From the NCBI GenBank assembly GCA_947650365.1, contig OX393553.1:34474353-34538352 (forward strand): a stretch of 64,000 bases of DNA, written 5' to 3'. The translations under genes and the position numbers were made by a program. A model generated the notes under the pieces. It was given only the letters and a program-made list of their open reading frames with translations. It did not search any database and was not told the DNA's origin. This DNA comes from Chamaelirium japonicum. Its lineage: Eukaryota; Streptophyta; Magnoliopsida; Liliales; Melanthiaceae. This document shows, piece after piece, positions 12,169-24,708 of this stretch. Position 1 is the first letter of the stretch. Each line of letters starts with the position of its first letter.

Positions 12169-12181
12169 GGATCTGATACCA
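12169..12181 (-). promoter_or_regulatory. Copia primer binding site (initiator tRNA-Met)
   Basis: Immediately inside the 5' LTR the element strand reads TGGTATCAGATCC. The first ten bases match the usual plant initiator-tRNA-Met primer binding site, which primes minus-strand cDNA synthesis. Confidence 0.9.
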
Positions 12182-12325
12182 TGTTACGAAAAGAAGAAAG
12201 AGAGAATAGGTTTGGGGAGAATAACTCCTTGTTTTTCACATTAACCTCATACCTCTCCTTATATAGAGAGATAACGCACACCTTTACATTACCACAACCG
12301 AGGTGGGACTAATATAATACTAACA
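12182..12325 (-). repeat. Copia 5' LTR
   Basis: 144 bp, identical to the 3' LTR. On the element strand it carries a CTATATAAGG TATA box, presumably the retroelement promoter. Confidence 0.95.
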
Positions 12326-12434
12326 AGTCTCATCATTTTACTTAGTCGACTAAACTCATCATTTTCTCATTATACCAGCATCATATTCCTTCTTTTAGTA
12401 TTTGGATTGTCAATAAGCTAATCTATACCTTATT

Positions 12435-13150
12435 TGGCTTAAAAACAAGTCGAGCTAAAATAGAATATATGGAGTGCAATTTTAATGCAAATAATAATGA
12501 TAAAGAAGCTCATTTCACAATTGATGGTCAAGAAGTACAACAATATGATTGTTTTCGGTATCTTGGACTGTAATACAGAATAATGGAGAGATAGATGATA
12601 TATATAGTATGATTAGAGCAGGTTGGATGAAGTGGAGAGGGCCTCGGGGGTGCTATGTGATCGACACATGCCTTTAAGTCTTGAGGGTAAAATTTGCAAG
12701 ACAACAATAAGACCCGTAATGTTATATAGTTCAGAATGTTGGCTTTTAAAGAGGGCTCAAGCTCATAAATGAGCGTGGCAGAGATTAAGATACCGAGGTG
12801 GATGTGCGGAAGAACTATGATGGATAGAGTGAGGAATAAGTGTACTAGAGAAAGTGTTGGGACAGTTGGAGTGACATCAATTGTGGACAAGATATCAAAA
12901 AACAAATTAAGATGGTTTGGGCATGTACAATGATGTGCAGAGGCAACCCCGATAAGGAGAGGGTCCCATATTAATGTGGAAGGTCCAAGGAGGAGAGGAG
13001 ACCTAGAATAACATTGATGGAAACTGTTAGAAAATATATGGAAAAACTTTCATTGACAACATGTATAGCCCTATAGAAATGAATGACGAAGAAGGATTCA
13101 TAAAACCGACCCCCATGTAGATGAGACAGGCTTGATGGTTTTGGTATGGT
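12435..13150 (+). mobile_element. Degenerate L1 LINE, 3' end of reverse transcriptase ORF
   Basis: Broken frames still show the plant L1 C-terminal signature in order: KIEYMECNF, GQEVQQYDCFRYLG, RMCGRTMMDRVRNKCTRE, and KNKLRWFGHVQ, followed by an arginine-rich tail. Several stops and shifts. It lies just downstream of the Copia target site. The 3' end matches the shorter fragment at 5136-5372. Confidence 0.85.
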
Positions 13151-15486
13151 AGCCCTAATGCATTCTCAACCTACCACGACCGCCGATAGTATTCTTGTAC
13201 AATGCTGATACATTGCATCATGCACTCTGAATTCTTTTGCCCTTCTGGCTCTCCTATTAATCTGCATGCTGACACATGGATGCAGTATCGAAGTGCTGGC
13301 CGTGTTCAAAAGGGGTCCACGCGTCTGCCGCAAGAAAAAGAAAACAGGGAAAAGGAAGGGACTCAAATGATGCAATGCTGGTTTTAGGCCCCCCTTCTTT
13401 CATGCGCACATGTTCTGTGACAAAATGGGTGATTCTGTAGATGCAGCAATCCAGAACTAATGGTCTGAAGACTCTGAACTGAAGGGCACTGTAATATTAG
13501 ATCCTGTGTAATTTTAGAGAGAAGCAGGCTCCCTACTCTAGGGAGCCGAACGTAGATTCCAATGTAGATGATAAATTGAGAATTGCAGGGGTGATTGAAG
13601 ATCAGAAAGGCCCTGTTTGTACCTCCTAGCAGTAAAGAAAACTACAATTTTGTTGGCCTTTTAGTTTTATTTTTGTCTTAGAGCAACTCCAACACTCCAT
13701 ATTCTAGGGATCTGAAAGTAGGGGGAAATGTCTATTTCCTCAGAATAGGGAGCCATACTTGGAAGCCAACTCCAACAGACTCCCTATTCTAGGGAGCCTA
13801 TTTTGAAATGACCAAATATCTTACCATATATCCACATAATTAATTCCCAATTGATCAAACCAATTGGGAGATATAAAATCGAAGCGCTGACACAGCCAAC
13901 CGTTGGGAGGGTGGGCCCTCGCAGATACAGAAAGACTGCTCGTCAGATGTGGTGAGCGTTGTAACAAAAAAAAAGAAGGCAAGAGCTGTAGCGAGTCTTC
14001 TGTAGTGGGTTGACGGAGCAATCGCTTGCCACAGTAGCTACAGAGGCGAGGTAGCGACTAGCGAGTCTTCTTCGGATTAGGGATGGCAATGGGTCGGGTT
14101 CGGGTTTTGAATTCCTATTGTAAACGGGGTGGGTTCGGGACGGCCCTATTCAAAAATCATAAAATTCAATTTCCAAACCCGCCCCATCGCCATTCCTTAT
14201 AATCCGAAAAGGCTGCAAAAGGAATCACAAGTAAATATCTTATATGCCAAGGGTTAGAATGCGAAAAAAAAGGGGGGGAAATAAGAAAGATTACCGATCA
14301 AATGATTAGAAATTTAACCGAGACATCACTAAAGTAAAAAAACGAATCATCCACATAATATCCGTGAACCTTAACAGGGGAGGGGGAGCTCACAGCCCCT
14401 CCTCGCTGCTAGTGGTGCCCACCGGAGGAGGTGTGGAGGATTGATCGAACCCCTTCTCCCTGATCTGTTGTGCTGATGCACCCGTGGGAGGAGTCTCCCC
14501 TTCGATGACTGTGTCAGCCTGGTTGGGGGGAGGGATTGAGAGTGTTACCGCTGTCCCTCCTAGTGGTGGGCCTACGATTGGGAGAAGAAGGGGGAGGGGG
14601 CCAATGGCATCCCTTCCTCCCTGTCGCACCCCTCTAATTTTGGAAAGAAGAAGATGGGGTGAGGTGGACCGAAGCCGCACCCCATCCCCTTTTTTAGCGG
14701 TCGTCCCTCATGTGGAAAAGATAGGCTCAAAGGGAGAAGAGGCCGGATCCCTGGCCGCCACCTCCTCTCAATCCCTGCGGGCCGATCCTGGTGGGGGGAG
14801 GAAGAGAACTCCCTGTCATATTTGGAGGAGGAGTCAAACCCTAGCTCCCAAGTCCTCTTTTTTTCTTTTGTGCCGTTGATTTCAATCTTTCGATAACGGC
14901 AGGTATATTAACACGTATACCATAGTCGGGGTAAATGGGTCTGATCAGATTTCGGAGTTGCTAACCAGCGGTCGCCATAGCCAAATGACAAAATGGTAGG
15001 GAAAGTCAAATTTTTTCATGTGTGTATGTGTGGAATCCCCTTCTACTCAGAAGTAGTACCCCTTCATAGGCTGTCGTTCACAGTTATTACTTGTTCTACA
15101 AGAGAGGAGAAAAAAAAAATTCCATAAAAATTACAAAATGTGGAGAAATAACTTCTAGTAAAAAAAAAAAAACATGTTGAAACATGATTGCAATAATTAC
15201 ATTGGATGAATCTTCAGAATTTGTTCTCTTTTATTCAGTGACCATCAGTCTCATCAAACACTGAAAATGCTATAAAGGGTAATAACATGGCCATACATTG
15301 GGGTTGGAAAAATGGGTATACAATCAATAATCGAAGATCAGTGAGTAACCTAGTTCTAGCACCGACGGCTGCTGGTACCGGTGCATGCATTCATAGATGC
15401 CTCAGGCCTAACACAGGCCTACAACAGATTCTGCGCCACCCAACGAAAATCAAAGACGAAGGCGACGGCATTAAACACAAGACACA
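13151..15486. other. Intergenic DNA with short inverted repeats
   Basis: No supportable gene between the L1 remnant and the glycosyltransferase stop codon. Around 13525-13810 several copies of CTCCCTATTCTAGGGAGCC-like palindromes and CTCCAACA motifs suggest MITE remnants. Around 14390-14880 both strands have Gly/Pro/Arg-rich open frames without domains, which I treat as composition-driven. Confidence 0.5.
14071..14208. mobile_element. Short foldback element
   Basis: Arms TTCGGATTA (14071-14079) and TAATCCGAA (14200-14208) are perfectly inverted, and the complementarity continues inward through GGATGGCAATGGG against CCCATCGCCATTCC. The centre is a GGGTTCGGG-rich hairpin. Length about 138 bp, non-coding. 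Confidence 0.65.
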
Positions 15487-18400
15487 TTATCTTCGGTTCC
15501 ACCAGTCTGGGATCCTCAGCCTGCGGCTTCGGTGTACCGCGAGCTTGGCGGCAGGGAGCTTATGCCGCACCTGCCGCCACAGCATGTTCACCGCATCGTC
15601 CCTTTCGGTAGGGCTCTGGAACTCGTAGTGATGGGCGATGCTCTTCAGCCTTCTCCACATCTCGACCCACCTCTCCCTCGGGATCTGCCTCAGCTGGTGG
15701 ACCATGTAGTCTGGGACCAGCGCATCCTGGACGGAGAAGAAGAGTGAGAACTGGCTGTAGTCGATCTCGTCCTCGAAGGGTAGCTCAATGCGGTCGCTCA
15801 CGATCACCGGGACACAGTGGCTGACGATGGCGTCAAAGAGGCGGCACGAGGAGGGGGTGTCCCCTGCAGGGTGTAGACAGAACTTGGATGAACGCATGCC
15901 TTGCGTCGACTGGTGAAACAGAAGCAGCAAAAAGAGGGTGAGGTGTCATTGTTTGCAAAGCAAAAAATTATGCATACAACCTAAATCTATGGATATGACC
16001 AAACCAAGATATCTATGAGGGATCATGAGCAGATACAGATGTTCAACAGGCCTGAATTTAGGTTAGAAATCATCAGTATAACAAATCTAAAGGTCGGTCA
16101 CCAACACAAGCATGTTGGACGAGACTAAGATGACCCAAACTGTGATTTAGGCATCGATGAGATCCTCTCAAGTTTCAAGGTAAAACAATATCAATAATCA
16201 TAAACAAGAAATTACAACCAATAATCAGGAATGAGAGGTTCAGGCCTCTTTGGCAAGAAGAGAAACATGAATCTAGATATATGTAACATAATCTGCATGG
16301 TTAGGGAAAGAAAAGGTGAGAAAGCTGAGGAATGTTGCTTCATTTCAGCTCTTTGGCTTATAATTTGTGCCAGATGAATGCAATTCCCAAGATCAAATCT
16401 CACCTTTGAGCCTCTTTGTACACACTCTTTTCATGTCTAGAGGAACCTTGGAGGGTTGCCCCATGGTTGCATGAGCTTCAATTGTGTAATCAGTAAGGTA
16501 GGTCTCCCTTCCCACCAACTGGCCATTTAGGTTTCTCGGCATGTTCCTCTCTTGCCAAGTTCCCTCGGTCAAGTTTTAGCACCAGCATAGGGTTGAGGTC
16601 AGGTTACCAACCGATCTGAAAATTATAGTCAATCTTCCTTACAGTCAACCCCGTCTTGATGGGATAAGACTTGGATGATGATGAAGATGATGATGAAAAC
16701 AAAGCTCAATAGAACATCAATTAGATGCTTTAATGCAGAATAATCCGTACAAGATATTAACATTAGAAGGAAAGTACATGCCAACCATAAAATATGAAGA
16801 AAAAAAAACTAATGCAAAGCTATTACAACAACCAAGCCTCTAGCATATCAAAATACCAAGAGGCCACAATAGTCTGTGTGCCAACAACAGCTAATATTTG
16901 ACATCACCAGACGTAGCATAGGATATAAATAGAATCAATAACTCACCGCTTTGATTCCTTCCCCAGTGGCAAAGGCATCTTCAAAGTGCACATCATTGTA
17001 GCCTTTTAAAATCTTGGACAGTTTGGATCGAACGATTCCTTCCTGCATCAATAGCAGGGCCACCAACAATCACTTCCACGTTTCCACCTAAGGGTTTCAT
17101 ATGAATGCAGTAAACAAATAAAAGAAGCAGCGTACGTCTTTCCTAACTGTTCTTCCTCGGAAGAAGAGAAGGGTGGGCCGGGATCCGAACGGATCAGGAG
17201 GATCGTCTTCCAATAAGGAGTCCACAACATGCACGTACGGAGCTACAATATCTTTGCTCAAGAAAGATAGGGATTTGGGATACCGGCCAAAGTCTGCAAC
17301 CACGAGAATCGATGCATTCACCTGATCACGAAGAAATCTGAAAGCATTTGGGTGGTGCATGGGAATGACGTGGTCACGGCCCGCAGACCGCTGCCAGTAC
17401 TTTGATTTCCTTAGAAAGTCCAATATATCAACCTGCCACAGAGAACATACTTAGCTGGAGATTACAAACATATGTGATACGTTAGTAAAGTACTAATAAT
17501 ATCAGAATCTCATCAAATACAGAAAAGAAAAGTTACTGAACTTGGATTTTCTCAATTTAAATTTCTTGATTCCAACATGATGCCAAAAGTAAAAAACTTA
17601 TGTCTAATAGAACTTAAGAATTAAATGCAATTGGTATACCTGTTTACAAATTTTAACTATTAATTTCATCTTATCTATGTATACCTATACTAGATACCAT
17701 GTTTTCATCCTTATGAACAATGATTAACATCAAGAATGCCAGTCTCAGGCAATGATAAAAACGTAATGAAAAGAAGGAACTGAAATTAAGTTTACAACCA
17801 CATGCAAAATGAAGAACTTACAACTTAGGAAATGAAACTATTTCTTCAAAACAAAAAACATGACCAGATACTCTTTCCATGGTTGGAGCTTCCTTAATCA
17901 TATATAATCTATCAACCCTTAAATGAGTGCAATTATCATGTTATTCCTTGGTAGATTGATACGATGTAAGAAATACCAAACCATGTTGTGTGTATCGTGC
18001 CCATGGTTTAAAAACGTGACCGATACCTAGTCGTATCGGTCCGTATCAGCCGAGCCAACCCCGCATTGGCTGATCCGCCCGAGTCGTATCAGCTAGGAAG
18101 CCTAGGATCTGCAAAAAAAAAAGTTCTTTTCAAAAATGGTCGAAACTGATACCGAAATCGAACTGGCCAATGTTGAGTCAACTCAGTCGAACTGACTCGG
18201 TTTGGTCGAACCGATACCCGGTTTTAAAACCTTGATTGTGCCATAGGTAATGTACCCACACATTACTAGCATGATGCCGTAAGAGGCCATTTGTGCCAAG
18301 CTCAGTGGACACATTGCCTTAATCTGGTTTCTTCCAAGAAATCGAGTATTTAAAAGTTTTTATGGCCTCTACGATCCACAAAAAACAATCCAATGTGTAG

Positions 18401-21400
18401 AACTGACCAGACAATTTGCTTTAAAAAAGAAAGCTGTCCAACTCAATTGGTCCAAAAGGGTGAAGCTGATTTACAACCGAGTCAATCTGACCGGGGATGT
18501 ACAGCTCAGTGACTTCAGTCAATTCAATTAATTGCTTTTTGAAAGGTTCACAGTTCTGACAGATTTTGTTGTTTGAAAACAACCTGAGAAGAAACCCGAG
18601 CCAAAGCAGTCAAAAAGATAACAAGTGAGAGAAGTGAATTTAAGTCGTCTTTTCCCAGAATCAATACTCAAGAAGCATTTTTAGATTAATTTACTCTGAT
18701 GTGATTTATTTAACTGAAAAGATGTAATTCAGAGTAAACAATGTGTTAAGAACAATATAAAACAAACAGTCTAAGAAGGCAAGAAGCATTCAGATGAGTT
18801 TTACGCAAAAGAATCAGATGGTGTTGGTTAAATACTTGCCGTTCTGCACCAATCTAAGGAATCACTTAGAAGCAAAGTATGGCATAGATCTAAATCCCCT
18901 TTCCAAGGTGATATCAGAAGATTCAGAACACAATAAGAATGTCAATGACCCACCCCATCCCATCCAAAGGAAATAAGAGAGTTGATACTACCATAAACAG
19001 CCCGCTCTTTTATAAGCTCATAAAAAATCCTTGTATCATGCTTTTCGGAACTTCACACTCGATAGCCTATAGAATCATATTCAAAATGTTCTTCATTTCC
19101 TTCCCAATGAGCATGTGGAATCAATTTCAAAATTAATTCAACCCAAAAGTACAACAGATTCAAGGCAAGTAAGCAGTAACCCAACTGAGATCAGCAAAGA
19201 ACATTATAGCACCCACTTTGTCTAACGAAGCTAAGATTCATCAATAAATGCTAGGCTACTTCATAAAAGCGATCTGCTAAAGGTGAGAATAATAACACGA
19301 GCAGTCCACATCAAGGTTTCATATAAACCATTGTTTAAAAAGAATGTAGACTGTAGCCACGCACCCTAGAGAGATTCAATGCCTAGGCACTATGCAGTTG
19401 CCTATGAGCTAAAGGTGTAGGAAGACGAGAGAAGTGTGGTTACAAAAGAGAGAGATGATCAGCGAGGAAGGAAGTTGAGGACGAGCACGAGGCTATGTTT
19501 CAAAAGACAACTGCAGTAGGTAGAATCAAAGGGGACACCTAAAGCCTAGGTGCCTCAAGGAGATGATGGGAAGCAATAAAAACATCATATAGTGGCAAGA
19601 AATTTTCAGAAAATTAAGAGAATTTTTTTTTTTTGCAAGTCAAATTAAGAAGAATTCAGAACTTTTGAAATGAATAAAGAACAAATGAACTTTTGAAATG
19701 AATCAGAAAGTTATGGAAAGGAACTGAAAATCGCAAAGGGTTTTCTATGTTGTGCATGCAATATAAAGCCATAACCTAGATATTGACTATTGAGAAATCC
19801 TCTTCCATTTCTTCCATCATGTTCTTTTCTTCCATATTTTTCTCTTCCTCCTCCGTCCCTTTTGTTCCCTTCCTACTCCTGCTACTGCTTGGACCTGATG
19901 TTGAAAGTGGAAGAATAAAAAAATAAAAGAAAAAACTAGAGAAAGAAAACTTACCTCTTCCTTCACGATTGCTTCACGATTGTTGGATCTAGGAAGTCCA
20001 CAAGGTTTTGGATCCAATCTAGGGTAACACCTAGGCCTAGGCAGAAACCTAAGCAACCTATGTGTTGCTTTTAATACACAGAAATCACCAAGAGATGGTA
20101 AAATTCACTCATGAATCTAGTTAAAGTAATAGTTGCCCAACAAATCCAACACATACAACAAACAAAACTTTCCTTAAAAAAATGTACAATCCACCAACAA
20201 ACATAGTAAACAAACTAGCACTACAAATTCTATGGATACCATTTAGATCTACCCAAAAAGTGGCCAAGCTCATAATCTCTTCTTCAAACTTTGGACCAAT
20301 TTTATAATATTATGACAACAAGATGAAACCAAGAGGGAGAGAGGTCGGGTACAAAGGCTTAGACCTCTAAAACTACAGCTGGCTTCTTTTACCTAAATTA
20401 ACTCTTCATTAATGAAACTTCAAGTCTTGAATCCTTCATGGATTGACAACAACACTATAGAGAATCACATCCTGAAATTCAGTAGTAAAATCATAAATCT
20501 TTATAAATCATTCAACCTAAAAAACCTAAACATGTAGGTACTAAAAGATCCAAATATAATGACATAACGATACAATTAGCTGAAGGTGGACATAAAGGGA
20601 CTTCAATTGCGATTATCCTGTGCTCCGCAAGTCTAAGACAAGGGATGTTGTTTGATATTCACAGTAAACAAACCATCCAGAACACAAATGTCAGTTTCTC
20701 AAAGGAATTTTAAGAAGAGTAGCAGATTTTTTCTCCTACTCCAAGCAAATTGGAGAGTTTTCAATAAGATTGCAATATTTCCCCCTTTATAAAATTCGCT
20801 TTAGAACTCTATTAAATGCATCTAGAAATGTTTGCCTTATATAATACATGTGGAGAGGTTTGTTCCCATTGGTTTGAAGTATTGTATCATAGCATGTATA
20901 TCATTCCGATTCTAGTCGGGTGGAAAACAAATCATTTAGGCTAGTTCAGCTTGTATGGAGAAAAATTGAAAATTTAAAATAATTAATAATGGAAAAAGAT
21001 TAGGAAAATGGACATTTAGGAAAAGTAAAATATATCATAATAAGGGAGAAAATATGGGAACAAAATAACTGAAGAGTAGAGTGATGGAGGGTGGTTGAGA
21101 TTAAATCACGACCTTTAAGACCGAGTTTGAGGTTCAAACTGATTTGTAAGTGTTGTAAGTTCATAAATGAACAGAGCTCAATCTAGTATCCATATTCGTT
21201 CTAGAGATTTCTACAATTCTCCACCAGTGCTCTCAAAAAGAGCCAAACTATTGGTATGCATCCAATTAATTATTCGAGAAACAGCTGAACCAAAGAAGGA
21301 TGCACTCTCTGTCTGGCTATCAGTTACTTAAAGATTCTATCAAAGGGAGAGTTGAAAATTGTTGAACGAACATCATTCAATAGCAGGTAGGTTTCCAATC

Positions 21401-23399
21401 AAATTTTATTTTTATCAGTGTATATATTTGCAACGAATCTACTCTTGAAAAACTTCTTCACAATTTCATGGATCATTAATATTTGATAAAGCTGAACTCT
21501 TTACTGTGAGCGTTTTTTGTGCCTACATCAAGTAACTTCCTGCATCCGTCAAGTGCTACAACTTGTCTTCTGCTGCATTTTATTTGTTTGCTCCATGAAA
21601 TCCCCCAAAACAAAACATAAATCATTATCAATTCCTAATGTTTGCACCATGGTAGATAAATCTTTGCTTTTCCACAACCCAAGTTCCCTTCTTTCTTGAA
21701 AAATCCATAGAAGAAACCTTCAAAATTTCATCCTCATAATCATCCAAGCCTTTTCCCATCAAGGTGGGGTTGACTTCAAGGAATATTAACTAGAATTTTA
21801 GACCGATTGTCAACCCGACGTCAATTGATGCTGAAAATTTGGTTAAGACAATTGGCTAGGGAGGGGTATGCTAAGAAACCCAACAGGCCAATTAGCAGGT
21901 AGGTCTGGCTACGCAATTTAAGCTCATGCAACCAAGGAGCAATCCTAGAAGGTACCCCAAGACTAGGAAAGAGTCTAGACGAAGAGAACGGAAGGAAAGA
22001 TTTAACAGGATATTGCATTATCTCTGTCGAACAAATTATAAGCCAAAGAGCTGAAAAACTTCAAGAAGTTTGAATCTAATTTATGCCATAGCCCTAATAT
22101 TGTTCCATCATATCCCTAACATTGTTCTCCTAAAACCGTAATTTATGTCACCCTATAAACCTACACCTAAGTAATTACTACAATTGATTTTAGAACCTTC
22201 TTCTCGTAATACATTGTGTAAAAACTCTTTTCAACTTCTTTCAACTTTCCATTTTCTTTCGCTCGCCATTTGTGACTTATCTATGGCAAAATTACTTTTG
22301 GACTACAAGATATGCAAGATGAATTCCATTCAATTGTGGAAATACGATTCATATAATTGAACTAATTCTACTCGTCAAACCAAAGGTATAATTAAATAGT
22401 CCCCCCACAACAAAAAAAATACATGATAAATTGGTCAAAACAAGGCGCTTGGTGTACCCTACATATTCAAGTAATTCTCCCATTGAGACACCCAAAAAAA
22501 TATGAAGCCGGAAACGACCATTGGATCTCAAGTTATGACCTCGAAAGGTTGTGGCATAATAGTTGGACTCTACCCTTGAAGAATGCAAAATTCCCAACTT
22601 GAACATGAAGCATCCATGTAAGCGAGTCAGTCGGTATCTCCTTAATATAATAGACCTATTCACACACAAACATTTCAGATTTCACGACTGCATGATATCA
22701 GAAAACGTCAGATCATAAAATTTCATGAGGGTAACTAAAACCCCAATCCCGTTTATTTCATTAACTTCAAAAACAATATAGACTGCTAGAGATCTCCCAC
22801 TTCCAGGTGAAAAACCTAAGTCTTTAATCCAACCTAGTGGTTTAAGGTAAATGAGACATTTTAAGACGGGAAAAAATACTAAGGGGAAGCCGAGACGGCA
22901 CCTGCAGCTGCCGGTCGATTTCCGTGTCCGGATCGGTCATGTTGTGGCCGTGGGTGTTGAAGCTGAGCGATGAGAAGAAGGGCACGAAGAAGACGTCCGC
23001 CTCGCCCCCGTCCAAAACCCTAACCACCTCCGTATCCTCCCCGCGCCCTCCGCCCACCAGCGACGCCATCATCCAGTACTCTACGCTGTGCTGCTTCTTG
23101 AGCCCCGAGCTGGGCGGCCATGGTGGAAACCAGGCGGCGGCAGCAGGATCGAGATTGGGGTCGCGGTCCCCGCGCTGGTCCAGCATACCAAGGTTGAACC
23201 GGCGGGGGAGGTCGTACATGTAGACCCTGAGTGGTGGCGGCCGGCGGCCACTGGAAGCCGCGGAGGGGGAGGGGGAGGGGGGAAGGGGGTGGACGAAGGT
23301 GAAGAGGCTGGGCCTGAGATCGGCGGTGGAGATGAAGAGAGAGAAGGTGATAAGGAGGAGGAGAAGCAACGCGAAGGAGACGAGAGTTTTCGTTGGCAT
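15487..23399 (-). CDS. GT47 exostosin-family glycosyltransferase (ARAD/At1g67410-like), four exons
   Basis: Exons: 22902-23399, 17136-17432, 16947-17042, 15487-15909; all junctions are GT-AG and phase 0, giving 1,314 nt and 437 aa, the usual length for this clade. The N-terminus ([19 protein letters not shown]) is a short cytosolic tail and signal anchor (about residues 5-25), as in type II Golgi enzymes. The exostosin domain spans about 57-400: [16 protein letters not shown] near its start, an NMTD glycosylation site in exon 1, and the nucleotide-sugar-binding block [20 protein letters not shown] (exon 4). Family members add sugars to cell-wall polysaccharides; the donor and acceptor cannot be told from sequence. 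Exon 1 is strongly GC-rich. Intron 1 is 5.47 kb. A MULE is inserted about 140 bp upstream of the ATG. The protein appears intact. Confidence 0.92.
17433..22901 (-). other. Large intron 1 of the GT47 gene
   Basis: 5.47 kb of AT-rich DNA between canonical donor and acceptor. It contains one hAT-type MITE (18002-18234). No other exon, RNA gene or mobile-element coding region was recognised; short open frames here lack domains. Confidence 0.75.
18002..18234. mobile_element. hAT-type MITE in GT47 intron 1
   Basis: 233 bp with inverted ends CATGGTTTAAAAAC and the complement of CAAGGTTTTAAAAC. The flanks ATCGTGCC and ATTGTGCC are an 8-bp target duplication with one mismatch, typical of hAT elements. 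The interior holds GATAC/GTATC-rich inverted motifs; non-coding. Confidence 0.8.
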
Positions 23400-23426
23400 T
23401 GCGATTGCAATTGCAATCGCAATCCC

Positions 23427-23456
23427 CTCTCTCTCTCACTCTCTCTCTCTCTCTGT
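23427..23456. repeat. CT microsatellite in the GT47 5' leader region
   Basis: A CT-rich tract (GA on the gene strand) about 30-60 bp upstream of the GT47 ATG, likely within the 5' UTR or core promoter. GA/CT tracts are common in plant core promoters; function here is inference. Confidence 0.7.
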
Positions 23457-23542
23457 CTGCCGAGTTCCGCGCCCTGGGAGGAAGGACTTTTCGTCTGTTG
23501 GTGGTGCTCCGGATCCCGCCTCACGTGCCGCACGGTGACTCA

Positions 23543-24302
23543 GAGTGGGACTATTGACACACCAAGTATTTCTTTTCACACACCAAATACTTTCACACAC
23601 CACCCCAATTTTAAAATTTTATATATTCACTCATTTCACATCTCTAATTTTTAAAAAATCATATACTATCATTCTTTCCCAAATTAGTGAAATTACTCTC
23701 CACCCACAAATCCAAACCCTAACACCGTATGTCCACCATCAACTACTCCGACGAGCTCGTCTCCGCTCTCCGCCCCTCCCCGAGCTCACCTCCTCCCCGA
23801 GCTCCCCAGTCCAGGCGTCATAGGTTCCTCTCCCTGTTGATTTTCTCTCCGTCTAACACCCTACCTCCTCCATCAACCGCTTCGATGAGCTCCTCCCCGA
23901 GCTCCCCCGCCCCTCCCCGAGCTCCCCCGCCCAGGCGCCGTAGATTCCTCGCCCCATCGATTTTCTCTCCGTCGTCATCTGTCGGTATCCAAATCTTATG
24001 TTCGGCCAACCAGAGTTGAACATTATACAGTACGTTCGACCGACTAGAGCCGAACATTATACAGTATGTTCGGCCACCCAACATGGTACAATATGTTTGG
24101 TCGAACGTACTATACAATGTTCGGCACTGGTCGGCCGAACATACTATACCTTGTTCGGCCCTGGTCGGCTAAACATGTCTCGAACAAAATATTAAAAAAA
24201 AAACTTGTTGTTTTGGTTATTTTACTTGGGGGTAATTTTATAATAACTTTTTTTTCAAATGGTGTTTGGGGAGCAAATATTAGTGTGCCAATAGCCCCAC
24301 TC
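23543..24302. mobile_element. Non-autonomous MULE in the GT47 promoter
   Basis: 760 bp with inverted termini GAGTGGGACTATTGACACAC and the complement of GAGTGGGGCTATTGGCACAC, flanked by a perfect 9-bp target duplication GGTGACTCA (23534-23542 and 24303-24311). No transposase. It separates the original promoter (24303 onward on the gene's upstream side) from the transcription unit. It contains a 34-bp minisatellite at 23999-24182. Confidence 0.9.
23999..24182. repeat. 34-bp minisatellite inside the MULE
   Basis: About five degenerate units of about 34 bp starting TGTTCGGC and containing CCGAACAT plus TATACAGTA or ACTATACA. Each unit holds both orientations of the CCGAACA word, so the array is rich in short palindromes. 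Confidence 0.75.
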
Positions 24303-24509
24303 GGTGACTCATGTCTGGCGTTACGGATTTCGCTATTGTTTGTGGCAGTTATTACGAAAATGCCAATGAGGCGGGTCGAGTTTGTTTCCCGCTCTCCGGC
24401 GTCGAAGGAAGCGAGGGTAACTCTCTCGGCAATAACCGTTTGAATATTGGCGCCCAATTTTGGGGTTATGTGTCTAAGGTCCATAACAAAATACTGGAGA
24501 GGTGAAAAG

Positions 24510-24708
24510 TAGACTTAAGGGTTTTTGTGTCTTGGATGATTCCAGGTACACATCGAATGATATTATTTATAATGGAAATGATATTATTTATAATGAAAAA
24601 TCAGTGACAAATGGTTACAAAGGATCCTAACTGAAGGGATCGTGATCTCAACAAGAGATCGTGCTTTAACAACCTATTTATCATTGTGATGTAACAAACA
24701 CTTTATCA
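24510..24708 (-). repeat. 3' LTR of the deleted Copia
   Basis: 199 bp; about 20 bp longer than its partner owing to a local tandem duplication of an ATATTATTTATAATGG-containing unit. Adjacent inward C-run (polypurine tract on the element strand). Confidence 0.88.

Larger units (their letters stand above)
7323..12325 (-). mobile_element. Full-length Ty1/Copia LTR retrotransposon, young but coding-defective
   Basis: A 5,003-bp element in minus orientation with two 144-bp LTRs (7323-7466 and 12182-12325), identical at every base by eye, and a perfect 5-bp target duplication AGTCT (7318-7322, 12326-12330). The primer binding site next to the 5' LTR matches the 3' end of initiator tRNA-Met, and a polypurine tract abuts the 3' LTR. 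Domain order gag-protease-integrase-RT-RNase H defines Copia. Identical LTRs indicate very recent insertion, yet pol carries one nonsense codon and at least two frameshifts, so the copy was probably mobilised in trans. Confidence 0.95.

Noticed and set aside
23020-23654. Several 80-188-codon frames on both strands
   Set aside because: They are alternative-frame shadows of GT47 exon 1 and its CT-rich leader.
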